From: Minisyncoccota bacterium
GTDB taxonomy: Bacteria > Patescibacteriota > Minisyncoccia > Minisyncoccales > UBA5738
Direction: 5' to 3'
Length of the DNA stretch: 13,444 nt
Assembly (NCBI GenBank): GCA_025453415.1
Contig: JALOQL010000018.1
Location: forward strand, 1 to 13,444
Shown in pieces: positions 1 to 7,123 of the stretch. A model generated the notes under the pieces. That model worked only from the letters and a program-made list of their open reading frames with translations. It was not told where the DNA came from and made no database searches. The number at the start of each line of letters is the position of its first letter. Positions within the stretch are counted from its first letter, which is position 1. A program made the translations under genes and the position numbers.

Positions 1-25
1 TTTTTATCGGTTTTTGCTTTGTTTC

Positions 26-104
26 GATTTAGGATTTATGATTTAAGAATCGCGATTTGAACCAGATCATAAATCTTAAATCTTAAATCACGATTCAAGA
101 ATCA
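26..104. repeat. Heptad-phased inverted repeat upstream of the transporter gene
   Basis: This AT-rich spacer reads in 7-nt steps. The left half (26-60) is GATTTAG, GATTTAT, GATTTAA, GAATCGC, GATTTGA. The right half (66-103) is the same kind of word on the other strand (AAATCTT, AAATCTT, AAATCAC and so on). The segment 33-42 is perfectly complementary to 66-75, so the region can fold into a hairpin, and 48-57 is itself a palindrome. It ends at the ATG of the next gene. Similar arrays with other words lie before htrA and clpB. It may end the upstream transcript or carry a promoter; neither is shown. No Shine-Dalgarno sequence is visible, and bases 1-25 show nothing else. Confidence 0.7.
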
Positions 105-1013
105 ATGTGGTGGTTATTCGCCGCGATTGCCAGTTATACTTTGCTGGCGGTTGCGTCCCTGATCGACAAGGTCCTGCTTTCGGGAAAGCTTTCGAATCCC
201 AAGATATACGCGTTCTACGTGGGGATTTTGAGTGCGGTCGCGTTTTTGTTGTTGCCTCTCGGCGCTTGGGCCAATCCCGCGCCGCTTTTGTTTTTGACCG
301 GCATTGCCGCGGGCGCGGCGCAGATCTACGGTTCGTTCTTTTATCTTTCGGCGTTGCAGAAATTGGAGGCGTCGCGCGCGGTGCCGATCATCGGCGGCCT
401 GGTGCCCATCTTTGGATTTTTCTTGACCGTGGCGGTTTCCGGCGGTGTGGAGTTATTGGATTCTAAGGAATTGGCCGGGTTTTTTCTTCTGATCCTGGGC
501 AGTTGGTTGATAATGGCCAACGGTATCAGAATAAAAAGCAACCAATTGGGATACATCCTTGGCGCGTCTTTGTTATTTGCGGCGTCGGTGGTACTGGCCA
601 AGTTGGTGTATTTGCAGTTGTCGTTTATTCCGGGCTTCGTGCTCATGGCGTTCGGCTCGACGCTGGCGGCGATCTCGTTTATGTCGTCGCGGGCGGTACG
701 CGCCGCGGTTTTCGGCCATCATCGCGCCAAAGATGCCGGCCAGCCCAGTCCTTTGTTCTTCGTCGGGCAGGCGATGGGCGGCCTGGCATTCATGACGCAG
801 AGCCTGGCGGTGTCGATGGCGCCCCAGGCCAATGTTCCCGTAATCAACGCGATGGCGGGCGTCCAGTACGTCTTTATCTTTACCTTTTCGTTTTTTTTAG
901 CACGTCACTATCCCAAGCTTTTCCGGGAAAAGAAGCACCCGGCGGCCGTGGCCAAGAAACTTTTTGCCATCGTTTTGCTAATGGTCGGCCTGGCGATTTT
1001 TGCGATAAATTAA
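105..1013 (+). CDS. EamA/DMT-superfamily membrane transporter
   Basis: A 302-residue, strongly hydrophobic protein with about ten membrane segments, starting at residue 2 (WWLFAAIASYTLLAVASLIDKVLL) and ending with a helix over about residues 286-302. The size, the two-halves layout and the glycine/alanine-rich helices fit the drug/metabolite transporter superfamily (EamA domain), whose members move small metabolites across the inner membrane. The substrate cannot be read from the sequence. The conserved-looking segment LEASRAVPIIGGLVPIFGFF (about residues 86-105) matches the region that in EamA proteins often carries a proline-containing helix. The ATG at 105 follows an AT-rich heptad repeat with no Shine-Dalgarno sequence. 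The next gene starts 6 bp after the stop, so the two are probably cotranscribed. Confidence 0.8.
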   Translation: MWWLFAAIASYTLLAVASLIDKVLLSGKLSNPKIYAFYVGILSAVAFLLLPLGAWANPAPLLFLTGIAAGAAQIYGSFFYLSALQKLEASRAVPIIGGLVPIFGFFLTVAVSGGVELLDSKELAGFFLLILGSWLIMANGIRIKSNQLGYILGASLLFAASVVLAKLVYLQLSFIPGFVLMAFGSTLAAISFMSSRAVRAAVFGHHRAKDAGQPSPLFFVGQAMGGLAFMTQSLAVSMAPQANVPVINAMAGVQYVFIFTFSFFLARHYPKLFREKKHPAAVAKKLFAIVLLMVGLAIFAIN

Positions 1014-1019
1014 AAAAAT

Positions 1020-1631
1020 ATGAATAAAAAAAATTTTGAGGGAGGGGAAGAACAAGCTCCCGATTTGGTGATAAATAGCGGGGGTTTGATTGTGCGCGAC
1101 GGGGAAACCAAGCATTTCGGCAGTGTTGTTATCGGGCGTGGGGCAAAAATAGTGCGCGGAAATGAACATGACCCAGAGTTGGAAAAAGAAATGGCGGATC
1201 TCGAGAAGGAGATGGCCGGATTGGACGAAGAAATTGAGGGGGATTTGCGAGATGCGGGCCGCGAAAGCGGAGAAGCGCAGGCCCGACAACGAAGGATCGA
1301 TGCCAGAAAAATGAAGCGGGAACCAAGAAAGAAAGAGCTATCGCAAAAAATTGAAGCAAACGGCGATAAAAAGGACGGAAGGGTAAATACAGGAATTATC
1401 ATGAGAGGAGGTTCGATGAGTGTCGGTTCGGTGACCGCGGAAAACTTGGAAATTACCGGCGGGTCCGTTGATGCCGATAAAATAGTCGCGGATTCCATGA
1501 AAGTTAAGGGTGGTAGCGCTCTTACTTACGGGGAAATGGAAGTCAAACATAAAACCATTGCCCCGGAAGCGACCGTGACGCAAAGGCCGGTTTCGGAAAA
1601 GAAGAAGAAATCCTGGTGGAACCTATTTTAA
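1020..1631 (+). CDS. Coiled-coil protein with possible bactofilin-like beta repeats
   Basis: 203 residues, function not recognised. Three parts are visible. Residues 15-48 are short beta-prone, glycine-punctuated strands (LVINSGGLIVRDG, then SVVIGRGAKIVRG). Residues 52-115 are a highly charged helical segment with heptad leucines (EKEMADLEKEMAGLDEEIE), probably a coiled coil. Residues 122-190 return to strand-turn repeats (SMSVGSVTAENLEITGGSVDADKIVADSMKVKGG). The C-terminus is lysine-rich and then aromatic (KKKKSWWNLF). The repeats resemble the stacked strands of bactofilins, which polymerise into cytoskeletal filaments, but the coiled-coil interruption is atypical and the match is by eye only. 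No signal peptide or clear membrane helix is seen. The gene lies 6 bp after the transporter gene. Confidence 0.6.
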   Translation: MNKKNFEGGEEQAPDLVINSGGLIVRDGETKHFGSVVIGRGAKIVRGNEHDPELEKEMADLEKEMAGLDEEIEGDLRDAGRESGEAQARQRRIDARKMKREPRKKELSQKIEANGDKKDGRVNTGIIMRGGSMSVGSVTAENLEITGGSVDADKIVADSMKVKGGSALTYGEMEVKHKTIAPEATVTQRPVSEKKKKSWWNLF

Positions 1632-1637
1632 ATGTTG

Positions 1638-1740
1638 ATCCCGAGGTAGACCCCGGCTTTAGCCGGGGAACCGATGGGATGAGGAGGCCGGAGGAAACCT
1701 CCTCCGGTCGCCGCCCGGGGTGCAGACCCCGGGAGGGCGA
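1638..1740. repeat. GC-rich run of three hairpins, candidate structured element
   Basis: Three consecutive inverted repeats occupy this gene-free spacer. The first is CCCCGGCT/AGCCGGGG (1651-1658 with 1661-1668), with an outer ATCCC/GGGAT pair (1638-1642 with 1676-1680). The second is CCGGAGG/CCTCCGG (1688-1694 with 1701-1707). The third is CCCGGGG/CCCCGGG (1714-1720 with 1727-1733). None is followed directly by a T tract, so they are not ordinary intrinsic terminators. The composition is far more GC-rich than the other spacers here. It could be a REP-like repeat or a structured RNA in the 3' UTR of the operon. I found no second copy in this window. Confidence 0.6.
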
Positions 1741-1770
1741 AAATTCCGATAGGAAATATATAATTGATGA

Positions 1771-1804
1771 CCGCGGCCGGAATTACGGTCGCGGTTTCAT
1801 TTTG
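1771..1804 (+). terminator. Intrinsic terminator of the transporter/coiled-coil operon
   Basis: A 9-bp stem (1771-1779 with 1786-1794, one G-U pair) with a 6-nt GAATTA loop, followed by a T-rich tail from 1795. It lies between the two upstream genes and the promoter of the glycoside hydrolase gene. Confidence 0.75.
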
Positions 1805-1805
1805 T

Positions 1806-1811
1806 TATAAT
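1806..1811 (+). promoter_or_regulatory. -10 box of a probable leaderless promoter
   Basis: A perfect TATAAT ends 6 nt before the ATG at 1818, so initiation about 7 nt downstream would fall on or next to the start codon. No convincing -35 is visible; the segment at the usual distance (1783-1788) is inside the terminator hairpin. The same 6-nt spacing recurs before the lamin-tail gene. Confidence 0.6.
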
Positions 1812-1817
1812 AAAATA

Positions 1818-2816
1818 ATGCGAAAGAAATTTAAGGCCATCTTGGTAATAACAGTATTGGGCCTGGCGACTGTTTTGTTGTATCTGATACCGATGCCCAT
1901 GGCAAAAAAGATCGAATACGGATTGGTTTTCTCGCAAAAGCACAGCCAGAACATGGGATTGGATTGGCGGGCAAATTATTTAGCGCTGCTGGATGACCTG
2001 AAAGTTAAGAATTTGAAATTGTCGGCGCATTGGGACTTGCTGGAACCGCAGGCCGGCATCTACGATTATTCCGGGATGGATTGGCAGATCGAGCAGGCGC
2101 GTCTTCGCGACGCCAAAGTGATGCTGGTCATCGGCATGAAGACGCCCCGCTGGCCGGAATGCCATATTCCGGGCTGGGCCAAGGATATCGGTAAAGAGGA
2201 ACAGCAAAAAAAGATATTGGAAATGCTGGAAAACGTGGTCCGGCACTACAAGGACGATCCGGCCGTGGCTGCCTGGCAGGTGGAAAATGAACCGCTGTTC
2301 GCTTTCGGCGAATGCCCCTGGACCGACAAGGATTTTTTGGTAAAGGAAGTTGCTTTGGTGAGGTCCCTTGACGGGCAAAATCGGCCCGTTGTAATATCGG
2401 ATAGCGGGGAGGGTTCGTCGTGGTTTGCGGCGGCCAAGATCGGCGATATCGTCGGCGTGACGATGTACCGCCGGGTATATTTCAAGGAGTTTAAATCCTA
2501 CGTTACCTATCCGATCCCGCCGCTGTTTTACGGTCTTAAGGCAAAGCTGATAGATCTGGTTTTTAAAAAGCACGTTATCTGCGTCGAATTGCAAGCCGAA
2601 CCGTGGTGTGCCAACCAGCTCTACGACTGCAATGGCGCGGAAAGCGAAAAGACATTGTCGCTTGAGCAATTCAGGAATAACATTGAATACGCCAAAAAGA
2701 CGGGATTCGATGCGTTCTATCTGTGGGGCGCGGAGTGGTGGTACCAGGCAAAGATATTGAACAATGACCCGAGTTTCTGGGAGGAAGCAAAAAAAATTTT
2801 CAGCGGAAAATTTTAA
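1818..2816 (+). CDS. Membrane-anchored clan-A glycoside hydrolase (cellulase-like TIM barrel)
   Basis: 332 residues from the ATG at 1818. That start is preferred over an in-frame ATG at 1764, which lies upstream of both the terminator hairpin and the -10 box. Residues 3-25 form a basic-then-hydrophobic signal anchor (KKFKAILVITVLGLATVLLYLIP), so the enzyme is probably tethered outside the membrane. The rest reads like a TIM-barrel retaining glycosidase: KLSAHWDLLEPQAGIYDYS (about 67-85) is typical of early strands, WQVENEP (153-159) carries the Asn-Glu acid/base pair with Glu158, and VICVELQAEPW (253-263) supplies the nucleophile, Glu257 or Glu261. FYLWGAEWW (300-308) fits the last strand. 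Families GH5, GH39 or GH42 are possible. The substrate is unknown; cell-wall or exopolysaccharide trimming is a guess. It appears to be a single-gene unit. Confidence 0.75.
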   Translation: MRKKFKAILVITVLGLATVLLYLIPMPMAKKIEYGLVFSQKHSQNMGLDWRANYLALLDDLKVKNLKLSAHWDLLEPQAGIYDYSGMDWQIEQARLRDAKVMLVIGMKTPRWPECHIPGWAKDIGKEEQQKKILEMLENVVRHYKDDPAVAAWQVENEPLFAFGECPWTDKDFLVKEVALVRSLDGQNRPVVISDSGEGSSWFAAAKIGDIVGVTMYRRVYFKEFKSYVTYPIPPLFYGLKAKLIDLVFKKHVICVELQAEPWCANQLYDCNGAESEKTLSLEQFRNNIEYAKKTGFDAFYLWGAEWWYQAKILNNDPSFWEEAKKIFSGKF

Positions 2817-2900
2817 ATCCAAATGACAAATGTAAAATATCAAATGGCAAATACATATCCGGTTTTGACATTTGACATTTGAGATTTGACATTAAAATCC
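2817..2900. repeat. Heptad-phased inverted repeat before htrA, with repeated TTGACA boxes
   Basis: The left half is 7-nt words of type AAATNNN (AAATGAC, AAATGTA, AAATATC, AAATGGC, AAATACA from 2821). The right half is GACATTT, GACATTT, GAGATTT, GACATTA (2867-2894). Segments 2821-2833 and 2868-2880 are complementary at 12 of 13 positions, so the spacer can form a hairpin. Because of the 7-nt period, TTGACA appears at 2865, 2872 and 2886. TAAAAT at 2893-2898 could be a -10 box with the TTGACA at 2872 (15-nt spacer, short). A promoter built inside the repeat is possible but unproven. Confidence 0.65.
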
Positions 2901-4247
2901 ATGTCCATGTACGATCTTGAACCATCCGGTGTTTCGGAGGCCAAAGAGGAGACGGTACAAACGGGGGAAAATAAGACGGCTTCGGAACCGCCGGCGATGT
3001 CGAAAAAAAAGCATTCTTATACCGCATTTTTTCTCATTTTGGCGCTGGCGATCGGTTTTGGCTTGGGAGCCGCGTCCTACAATGATTTGGGGGCTTTGGC
3101 CAAGCAATTCAACATTACGCTGCCTAACATTTCTCTGCCCAAGACCGTGGCTCCGTCGCCGTCACCGGCGCAATCGGCCTATACTCCGCAGACTTCACAG
3201 GAGGACGCGGTCATCAAGGTGGTCAAAGATTCGTCGCCGGCGGTGGTTTCAATCATCATTACCAAGGACGTGCCGGTTTACGAGCAATATTACATATCTC
3301 CGTTTCGGGGATGGAATTTTATGATTCCGCAGCAGCGGCAGAGGGGCACCGAGGAGATGAGGGTCGGCGCCGGGACCGGATTCATTGTCAGCGAAGACGG
3401 CCTGGCAGTGACCAACAAACACGTCACGGCCGATACGGGCGCGGAATACACCGCCATTACCAGTGACGGCAAAAAATATCCGGCCAAGGTTATGGCGCTG
3501 GATCCGTCCCAGGACATCGCGGTATTCAAGATCGAAGGCGATTCTGGCCAGAAATTTCCGGCGGTGAAGTTTGGCGATTCCTCGAGCCTGCAGATAGGCC
3601 AAACCGTTATTGCCATCGGCAACGCCTTGGGGGAGTTCAACAATACGGTTTCGGTGGGTGTGATCTCGGGCCTGCAGCGATCGATCACCGCGAGCGGCGG
3701 CGGCACCAGCGAAACGCTGGAAAACCTTATTCAAACCGACGCGGCGATCAATGAAGGCAATTCCGGGGGGCCTCTGCTTAATTTGAAGGGCGAAGTTATT
3801 GGCGTTAACACCGCCATGGCCAGCGGCGCGCAAAACATCGGGTTCGTGATCCCGGCCAACGCGGCCAAACGGGATATCGAACAGGTGCAAAAAAGCGGAA
3901 AGATAACTTATGCCTATCTGGGGGTCTATTATGGAATCGTTGACGAGATCGTTGCCAAAGACAACGATCTCCCGGTCAATTACGGTGCCTGGGTCCATGC
4001 CGATGCCGTTGACAGCCGGGGTAGCGCGGTTTCGGCGGTCGTCGCGGGTTCACCGGCGGCAAGCGCGGGCCTGAAAGACGGCGATATCATCCTGGAAATG
4101 AACGGCGAAAAGATCACCAAAAGCAATCCGTTGTCGCAGCTGGTTGCAAAATATAATCCCGGTGATAAAGTAACTTTGCGAGTCAGAAGGGGAGGCTCCG
4201 AGTTGAACATCGATATCGTGATGGGAGACCGGGGCGTAACACAATAA
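2901..4247 (+). CDS. htrA: HtrA/DegP-family serine protease with PDZ domain
   Basis: 448 residues from the ATG at 2901. A TTG at 2886 is in frame but lies in the repeat, and a second ATG at 2907 is equally possible. Residues 1-38 are acidic and low-complexity, and 39-57 form a membrane anchor, placing the catalytic part outside the membrane. The trypsin-like domain (about 100-330) has all three catalytic residues: His174 in TNKHV, Asp205 in PSQDIAV, Ser288 in EGNSGGPL. An insert with aromatic, proline and glutamine residues (YEQYYISPFRGWNFMIPQQ) is the usual LA-loop position. A PDZ domain covers about 336-442 (YLGVYYG, then AGLKDGDIILEMNGEKI). The family degrades or holds misfolded envelope proteins. 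It lies upstream of clpB and a catalytically dead relative. Confidence 0.93.
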   Translation: MSMYDLEPSGVSEAKEETVQTGENKTASEPPAMSKKKHSYTAFFLILALAIGFGLGAASYNDLGALAKQFNITLPNISLPKTVAPSPSPAQSAYTPQTSQEDAVIKVVKDSSPAVVSIIITKDVPVYEQYYISPFRGWNFMIPQQRQRGTEEMRVGAGTGFIVSEDGLAVTNKHVTADTGAEYTAITSDGKKYPAKVMALDPSQDIAVFKIEGDSGQKFPAVKFGDSSSLQIGQTVIAIGNALGEFNNTVSVGVISGLQRSITASGGGTSETLENLIQTDAAINEGNSGGPLLNLKGEVIGVNTAMASGAQNIGFVIPANAAKRDIEQVQKSGKITYAYLGVYYGIVDEIVAKDNDLPVNYGAWVHADAVDSRGSAVSAVVAGSPAASAGLKDGDIILEMNGEKITKSNPLSQLVAKYNPGDKVTLRVRRGGSELNIDIVMGDRGVTQ

Positions 4248-4249
4248 TA

Positions 4250-4404
4250 ATTGAAAGAAAATTCAATCTCGAATATCGAAATCCGAAACAATAAACGCAA
4301 TAAAGAAATTGATTCAATAAAATCCGAATAAGATTCATTGGATTTGTTGAATTATGTTCGATATTGTTTCGATATTCGAAATTCGATATTCGAAATTTAT
4401 TACC
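4250..4404. repeat. Long heptad-phased hairpin in the htrA-clpB spacer
   Basis: The whole 155-nt spacer is a degenerate 7-nt repeat, clearest at 4368-4395 (TTCGATA, TTCGAAA, TTCGATA, TTCGAAA). It folds on itself: 4270-4281 pairs perfectly with 4367-4378 (12 bp), 4312-4317 with 4347-4352, 4320-4325 with 4340-4345, and 4326-4329 with 4333-4336. A separate 6-bp stem sits just after the htrA stop (4250-4255 with 4262-4267). No HrcA/CIRCE-type element is seen, although clpB is often heat-regulated. The fold could terminate htrA, stabilise mRNA ends, or affect clpB start access. Confidence 0.7.
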
Positions 4405-7116
4405 ATGAATTCAGCGGCAAACTTTACCCACAAAGCCCAGGAAGCGATCCTGTTTGCGCAGGACCTGGCGCGGGAAAAGGGGCAGCAGCAGATTGACGCG
4501 CTTCATCTGCTGGTGTCGCTTCTTTCCCAGGAAAAAAGCCTGGTGCTCAACCTGCTTGAGCGTCTTGGCGTTGACGTTGAAGTGCTGAAGCGGAAGGCGT
4601 CGGCGGCATTGACGAAGTTGCCGGTGGTGTCCTCGCCCCAGGCGTTCGGACAATTTTACCTGACCCAGGATATGGCCAAGGTTTTGGACGTGGCGCGCGA
4701 AGAGGCCAGCAAGATGGGCGACGAATTCATTTCCGTGGAACATCTGTTTCTGGCATTGCTTGCAACGAATACCAAGGCCAAAGAGACCCTGGCCAAGGCG
4801 GATTTCATCCGCGCCGAAGGCGGGTTTGCCATGCCCGAAGCCGGCGGCATCGACTACGAAGGCGTGCTCAAGGAGCTGGCTAAGATCCGTGGCGGCCAGC
4901 GCATCACCGATCCGGAGCCGGAATCAAAATACCAGGTCATCGAGAAATACACGCGCAACCTGACCACCATGGCGCGGGCCGGCAAGTTGGACCCGGTCAT
5001 CGGCCGCGACAACGAGATCAAGCGCTTGATGCAAGTGCTTTCGCGCCGCACCAAGAACAACCCGGTGCTCATCGGCGAGGCGGGCGTGGGCAAAACCGCG
5101 ATCGTGGAAGGCTTGGTGCAACGCATCGTTTCCGGCGCCGCTCCCGAAAGTCTGCGGGATAAGGAAATAATTTCCCTGGACCTGGGCGCGCTGATCGCGG
5201 GCACCAAATACCGCGGCGAATTCGAAGACCGCGTCAAAGCCCTGTTGCGTGAAATGGACCGCGCGGCCGGACGTTACATATTCTTCATCGACGAACTGCA
5301 CACTTTGGTGGGCGCGGGCGCGGCCGACGGCACCATTGATGCTTCCAACCTATTGAAGCCGGCTTTGGCGCGCGGTGAACTGAAAGCGATCGGCGCCACG
5401 ACTTTGAAGGAATACCAAAAATACATCGAAAAAGACCCGGCCCTGGAACGGCGTTTTCAGCCGATCTACGTGGCCGAGCCGTCGCCGGAGGACGCGAAAA
5501 CCATTCTGCTGGGATTGAAAGAGAAATACGAACTGCACCATGGCGTCAAGATTGACGAAAAAGCCCTGGAAGCGTGCGTGGAATTGTCGGCGCGCTATAT
5601 TCCGGACCGGTTCCTGCCGGACAAGGCGGTTGATCTTATGGACGAGGCGATGAGCGCCTTGCGCTTGGACATCGAGTCCGAGCCGGTAGAGTTTGAGAAA
5701 TTGCGCAAGGATATCCAGCGCTTGGAAGTGGAACAGGAAGCGATAAAAAACGATAAGGACCAAAACTCGACGCGGCGGCTGAAAGCGATAACCAGCGAAC
5801 TGGCTGACCTCAAAGAAAAGGCCAAAGGCATCGAGGCCAAGTGGCGGTCGGAAAAAGAGACCATCGGCAAGATCAAGACCTTGAAAAAACAGCTGGAAGA
5901 ATTCCGTTTCGAGATCGAAAAGGAAGAAGCCCGCGCGAATTTGCAGCGTGTGGCCGAGCTGAAATACGGCAAGATCCCGCAATTGATGAAGGAGCTGAAA
6001 GCCGCCGAGAAAAAACTGGCGCGTTTCCAGAAAGACCGTCCGATATTAAAAGAGCGGGTGACCGAACAGGATGTGGCCAAAGTGGTTTCGCGGTGGACCG
6101 GGATTCCGGTCATGCGCCTGCTCGAGGAAGAAGCGCGCAAACTGCAAAATCTGGAAGGCACGCTGAAGAACCGCGTGGTGGGGCAGGAGCCGGCAATCGT
6201 GGCGATCGCCAATGCGATCCGTCGCGCGCGCGCCGGCATTGCCGAAGAGAACCGGCCGCTGGGATCGTTCATGTTCCTGGGACCCACGGGCGTGGGCAAG
6301 ACCGAGACGGCCAAGGCGCTGGCGGCGTTCCTGTTCAATGACGAAAACGCTCTGGTGCGGCTGGACATGTCCGAATACATGGAAAAGCATACTGTGTCGC
6401 GTATTCTGGGTTCGCCTCCGGGATACGTGGGTTACGAGGAAGGCGGCCAGCTGACGGAAAAGATCCGCCGCCGGCCGTATTCGGTGATATTGTTGGATGA
6501 AATCGAAAAAGCGCACCCGGAAGTGTTCAACATCCTGCTGCAAATATTGGAGGACGGCCGCCTGACCGATGCCAAAGGGAGGACGGCGTCGTTCAAGAAC
6601 GCCATCCTGATCATGACGTCGAACATCGGCTCCGATATCATTGCCAAGGAGGCGGCGTTGGGCTTTTCGGCCGGCGGCGCGGAAGATATGAGCAAGGAAA
6701 AGCTGCATGAAAAGGTGATGTCGGTCCTGAAGGAATCTTTCCGGCCGGAATTTTTGAACCGCATTGACGAGATCGTGATCTTCAACTATCTTGGCAAGGA
6801 GGAGATCAAGCAGATCGTCGATCTTGAGCTCAGGAAGGTGGACAAGCGCCTCAAGCCCAAGGCGATCGGCATCAACGTGACCGAAAAGGCCAAGGAGGTG
6901 CTGGCCCAGCGCGGCTTCGATTCCAATCTGGGCGCCCGGCCGCTGCGCCGCGTAATCCAAAAGCTGGTTTTGGACGCCCTGGCGCTCAAGATCGTTTCCG
7001 GCGATGTGGTGGAAGGCGATACTGTCTTGGTCGATGCCGACAACTCGGATATCGTGGTCAAGGCGCCGGAAAAAATAGCGGTCAAGCCGCACAAGGCGTC
7101 GAAAGTAACCGCATAG
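4405..7116 (+). CDS. clpB: ClpB protein disaggregase (Hsp100 AAA+ chaperone)
   Basis: 903 residues from the ATG at 4405. An upstream in-frame ATG at 4354 would add 17 residues encoded by the repeat and is rejected. Order: Clp N domain (about 3-150, NFTHKAQEAILFAQDLA); first AAA+ module with Walker A GEAGVGKT (224-231), pore loop KYRGEF near 268 and Walker B FFIDE with Asp296-Glu297; long coiled-coil middle domain (about 428-545) that separates ClpB from ClpA and places it in the DnaK-cooperating class; second AAA+ module with Walker A GPTGVGKT (626-633), pore-loop Tyr674 in PPGYVGYEEGG and Walker B ILLDE with Asp698-Glu699; then the C-terminal small domain. It threads aggregated proteins through a hexameric pore in the cytoplasm using ATP. 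All key motifs are intact. The next gene follows at 7 bp. Confidence 0.95.
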   Translation: MNSAANFTHKAQEAILFAQDLAREKGQQQIDALHLLVSLLSQEKSLVLNLLERLGVDVEVLKRKASAALTKLPVVSSPQAFGQFYLTQDMAKVLDVAREEASKMGDEFISVEHLFLALLATNTKAKETLAKADFIRAEGGFAMPEAGGIDYEGVLKELAKIRGGQRITDPEPESKYQVIEKYTRNLTTMARAGKLDPVIGRDNEIKRLMQVLSRRTKNNPVLIGEAGVGKTAIVEGLVQRIVSGAAPESLRDKEIISLDLGALIAGTKYRGEFEDRVKALLREMDRAAGRYIFFIDELHTLVGAGAADGTIDASNLLKPALARGELKAIGATTLKEYQKYIEKDPALERRFQPIYVAEPSPEDAKTILLGLKEKYELHHGVKIDEKALEACVELSARYIPDRFLPDKAVDLMDEAMSALRLDIESEPVEFEKLRKDIQRLEVEQEAIKNDKDQNSTRRLKAITSELADLKEKAKGIEAKWRSEKETIGKIKTLKKQLEEFRFEIEKEEARANLQRVAELKYGKIPQLMKELKAAEKKLARFQKDRPILKERVTEQDVAKVVSRWTGIPVMRLLEEEARKLQNLEGTLKNRVVGQEPAIVAIANAIRRARAGIAEENRPLGSFMFLGPTGVGKTETAKALAAFLFNDENALVRLDMSEYMEKHTVSRILGSPPGYVGYEEGGQLTEKIRRRPYSVILLDEIEKAHPEVFNILLQILEDGRLTDAKGRTASFKNAILIMTSNIGSDIIAKEAALGFSAGGAEDMSKEKLHEKVMSVLKESFRPEFLNRIDEIVIFNYLGKEEIKQIVDLELRKVDKRLKPKAIGINVTEKAKEVLAQRGFDSNLGARPLRRVIQKLVLDALALKIVSGDVVEGDTVLVDADNSDIVVKAPEKIAVKPHKASKVTA

Positions 7117-7123
7117 TCAACAA

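Noticed and set aside
1616..1810. A 64-codon open frame through the GC-rich hairpins
   Set aside because: Its sequence is arginine/glycine-rich translation of palindromes, it starts inside the preceding gene and overlaps the terminator and the next promoter.
1980..2843. A 287-codon - strand open frame across the glycoside hydrolase
   Set aside because: The + strand reading has an anchor, catalytic glutamates and a promoter; the - strand reading has none of these.
26..4404. CRISPR array as an explanation for the regular repeats
   Set aside because: The period is 7 nt, repeats are degenerate, there are no unique spacers of about 30 nt and no cas genes.
4250..4404. CIRCE (HrcA operator) upstream of clpB
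   Set aside because: No TTAGCACTC-N9-GAGTGCTAA-like sequence is present; the inverted repeats have a different sequence and spacing.
5595..7092. Long open frames on the - strand inside clpB (261 and 348 codons)
   Set aside because: They lie opposite a full-length ClpB with all motifs intact and look like codon-bias shadows; their translations have no recognisable domain.
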